Below are positions 13,051 through 14,068 of a DNA stretch of 14,068 bases, one piece after another (the stretch's first letter is position 1; every line of letters starts with the position of its first letter). The DNA is from Thermoplasmata archaeon (GTDB lineage Archaea > Thermoplasmatota > Thermoplasmata > UBA184), in assembly GCA_030064695.1 (NCBI GenBank), contig JASHYV010000021.1:1-14068 (forward strand), given 5' to 3'. Both the position numbers and the translations under genes were made by a program. The notes beneath the pieces are model-generated. The model was not told the DNA's origin and searched no databases. It saw only the letters and a program-made list of their open reading frames with translations.

Positions 13051-14068
13051 GGCGGCTGCCTGAGGGCTCGATCTCGCTCGCGGTCGTCCTCGCGTTCGTG
13101 GCCCTCGCGGCGCTGATCCCGGTGGCGGTCCTCTTCGCGGGGGCGGTCACGGACGTCGGCGGAGCGTCTGGCGTGGCCGCGGTCTGGAGCGCCGCAGCGA
13201 ACGTCCGCTCGATCGACAATTCCCTCGAACAGGGAGCGCTGTCGGCCGTCTGCGCCGTGGCGGTCGGATACCCGGCGGGGGTCTTCGTGGGTCGGTACTC
13301 CTGGCCCGGTCGGAGCGCGGTGCGCTCCCTGCTGTTGATCCCGTTCCTTCTGCCCACGTTGGTCGTCGTGCTCGGTGTGCTGGACCTCTTCGGGCCGGGC
13401 GGCGCGCTGGCGGGGGCGCCGGGGCTCTCGTTCTTCGGCCGCGGGATACCGGCGATCGTGGCGGCGAACCTGTTCTTCAACGTGCCGATCGTGATCCTCC
13501 TCACCGCCGCCGGATGCGAGAGCGCCTCGACCGAGCTCGAGGAGACCGTCGCGACCCTCGGAGGCGCGCCGGCGCGCGCGTACTGGGACGTCTGGGCGCG
13601 GCCGACCTGGGCCGGCGCCGCGGCGGGCGGCCTGTTGACCTTTCTGTTCTCGGCCCTGTCGTTCGCCCCGCCGCTCCTGCTCTGCGGGGCCGGCTCCCGC
13701 TGCTACACGCTGGAGGCCCAGGTGTACGCGCTCGCGGAGACGTACCTCGACCCGCACGGGGCCGCCGTGCTGGCGCTCGGGATGGTGCTCCTGCTCGCGA
13801 TCCCGACCGCGGCGTACCTCGTCCTCGTGAGCCGTCTGCGCTCCGCGCCCGCCCGTCGGGCGGCTCCGCTCCGGGGCCTGGGCCGGCGCCCGTCCCTCGG
13901 CTGGCTGCTGGCGGCGGAGACGGCGCTCGTGCTCGGGGCCGAGATCGCGCTCCTCGGCGCCGTGATCGACCGCTCGGTGGCCCCCCTCAATGGGCGGAGC
14001 GCCGGGGCGGCGTGGGCGGAGCTCTTCTCGCCGACGACGACCGCGCACCTCGGGGTCTCGGCGCTCGG
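13047..14068 (+). CDS. thiP: Thiamine ABC transporter permease (ThiP family), 5' part
   Basis: A frame open from TTG 13047 to the window edge (340 codons) encodes a hydrophobic multi-helix protein. The start is set by GGAGG at 13036-13040, six bases ahead, and by a TTGA overlap with the thiB stop. The first membrane helix is near residues 8-34 ([21 protein letters not shown]). Further helices lie at about 96-115 ([18 protein letters not shown]), 136-156, 188-212 and 248-270. The ABC-permease EAA loop is seen at 163-185 ([21 protein letters not shown]), where the ATPase docks. [17 protein letters not shown] (about 222-238) is typical of ThiP. A second half begins near residue 285 ([20 protein letters not shown]), as in ThiP, which fuses two permease modules of some 500 residues. 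The rest, including the second EAA loop, is outside the window, as is any ThiQ ATPase gene. Confidence 0.9.
   Translation, partial: MRRLPEGSISLAVVLAFVALAALIPVAVLFAGAVTDVGGASGVAAVWSAAANVRSIDNSLEQGALSAVCAVAVGYPAGVFVGRYSWPGRSAVRSLLLIPFLLPTLVVVLGVLDLFGPGGALAGAPGLSFFGRGIPAIVAANLFFNVPIVILLTAAGCESASTELEETVATLGGAPARAYWDVWARPTWAGAAAGGLLTFLFSALSFAPPLLLCGAGSRCYTLEAQVYALAETYLDPHGAAVLALGMVLLLAIPTAAYLVLVSRLRSAPARRAAPLRGLGRRPSLGWLLAAETALVLGAEIALLGAVIDRSVAPLNGRSAGAAWAELFSPTTTAHLGVSAL

Noticed and set aside
12768..14048. A 426-codon minus-strand open frame opposite the end of thiB and thiP
   Set aside because: Its translation is low-complexity and rich in R, E, H and G, as antisense frames in GC-rich DNA usually are. 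The plus strand encodes a coherent ThiP permease with an EAA loop and a good ribosome-binding site.
1..14068. CRISPR array, insertion sequence, integrase, attachment site or defence island
   Set aside because: No spaced direct repeats, terminal inverted repeats, transposase or toxin-like genes were seen. The genes are housekeeping or metabolic and similar in composition.

Overview
The window (14,068 bp, very GC-rich) reads as chromosomal DNA of an archaeon. It has an archaeal RPA gene paired with an RPA-associated OB-fold gene, a COG1340-type coiled-coil gene, membrane-anchored exported proteins rich in N-X-S/T sequons, and TATA-like boxes about 24-31 bp ahead of start codons. A thiamine pyrophosphate (TPP) riboswitch ahead of a thiamine transporter points to the Thermoplasmata side of Euryarchaeota, the archaeal group in which THI elements were first described. 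The lineage is an inference; the high GC would suit an uncultured high-GC Thermoplasmatota group rather than Thermoplasma itself.

Layout, left to right. (i) 1-3669, electron transfer and acyl-CoA oxidation: the 3' part of a FixC/ETF-quinone oxidoreductase gene (+) converges on a minus-strand operon of acyl-CoA dehydrogenase, ETF beta and ETF alpha. The dehydrogenase passes electrons to the ETF, and the FixC-type flavoprotein is the likely link to the quinone pool. (ii) 3730-5440 (+): larB, of nickel-pincer cofactor synthesis, then a coiled-coil protein gene. (iii) 5448-8531 (-): a membrane-anchored FKBP-type prolyl isomerase, then the two-gene operon for RPA and its associated protein. (iv) 8718-9560 (+): pyrF, whose 3' end overlaps the 3' end of a GT4 glycosyltransferase gene (9526-10659, -). 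(v) 10717-11661 (-): pdxS (vitamin B6). (vi) 11752 to the end (+): TPP riboswitch, a 14-codon leader ORF, thiB (binding protein) and thiP (permease, running off the window), a thiamine ABC importer operon.

Genes are packed tightly. Convergent pairs are separated by 11 and 7 bp or overlap by 35 bp, and operon partners overlap by 4 bp. No stretch of 300 bp lacks a gene; the largest gaps are the divergent promoter regions at 11662-11883, 8532-8717 and 6363-6498. I see no rRNA, tRNA, CRISPR array, IS element or other mobile DNA.

The most interesting part is the thiamine control region. The aptamer is followed directly by a short ORF that ends in an ATGA overlap with thiB, and by a hairpin that would hide the thiB ribosome-binding site. 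The strand opposite to that site can pair instead with the conserved CTGAGAG box of the aptamer, which gives a complete model for translational control.
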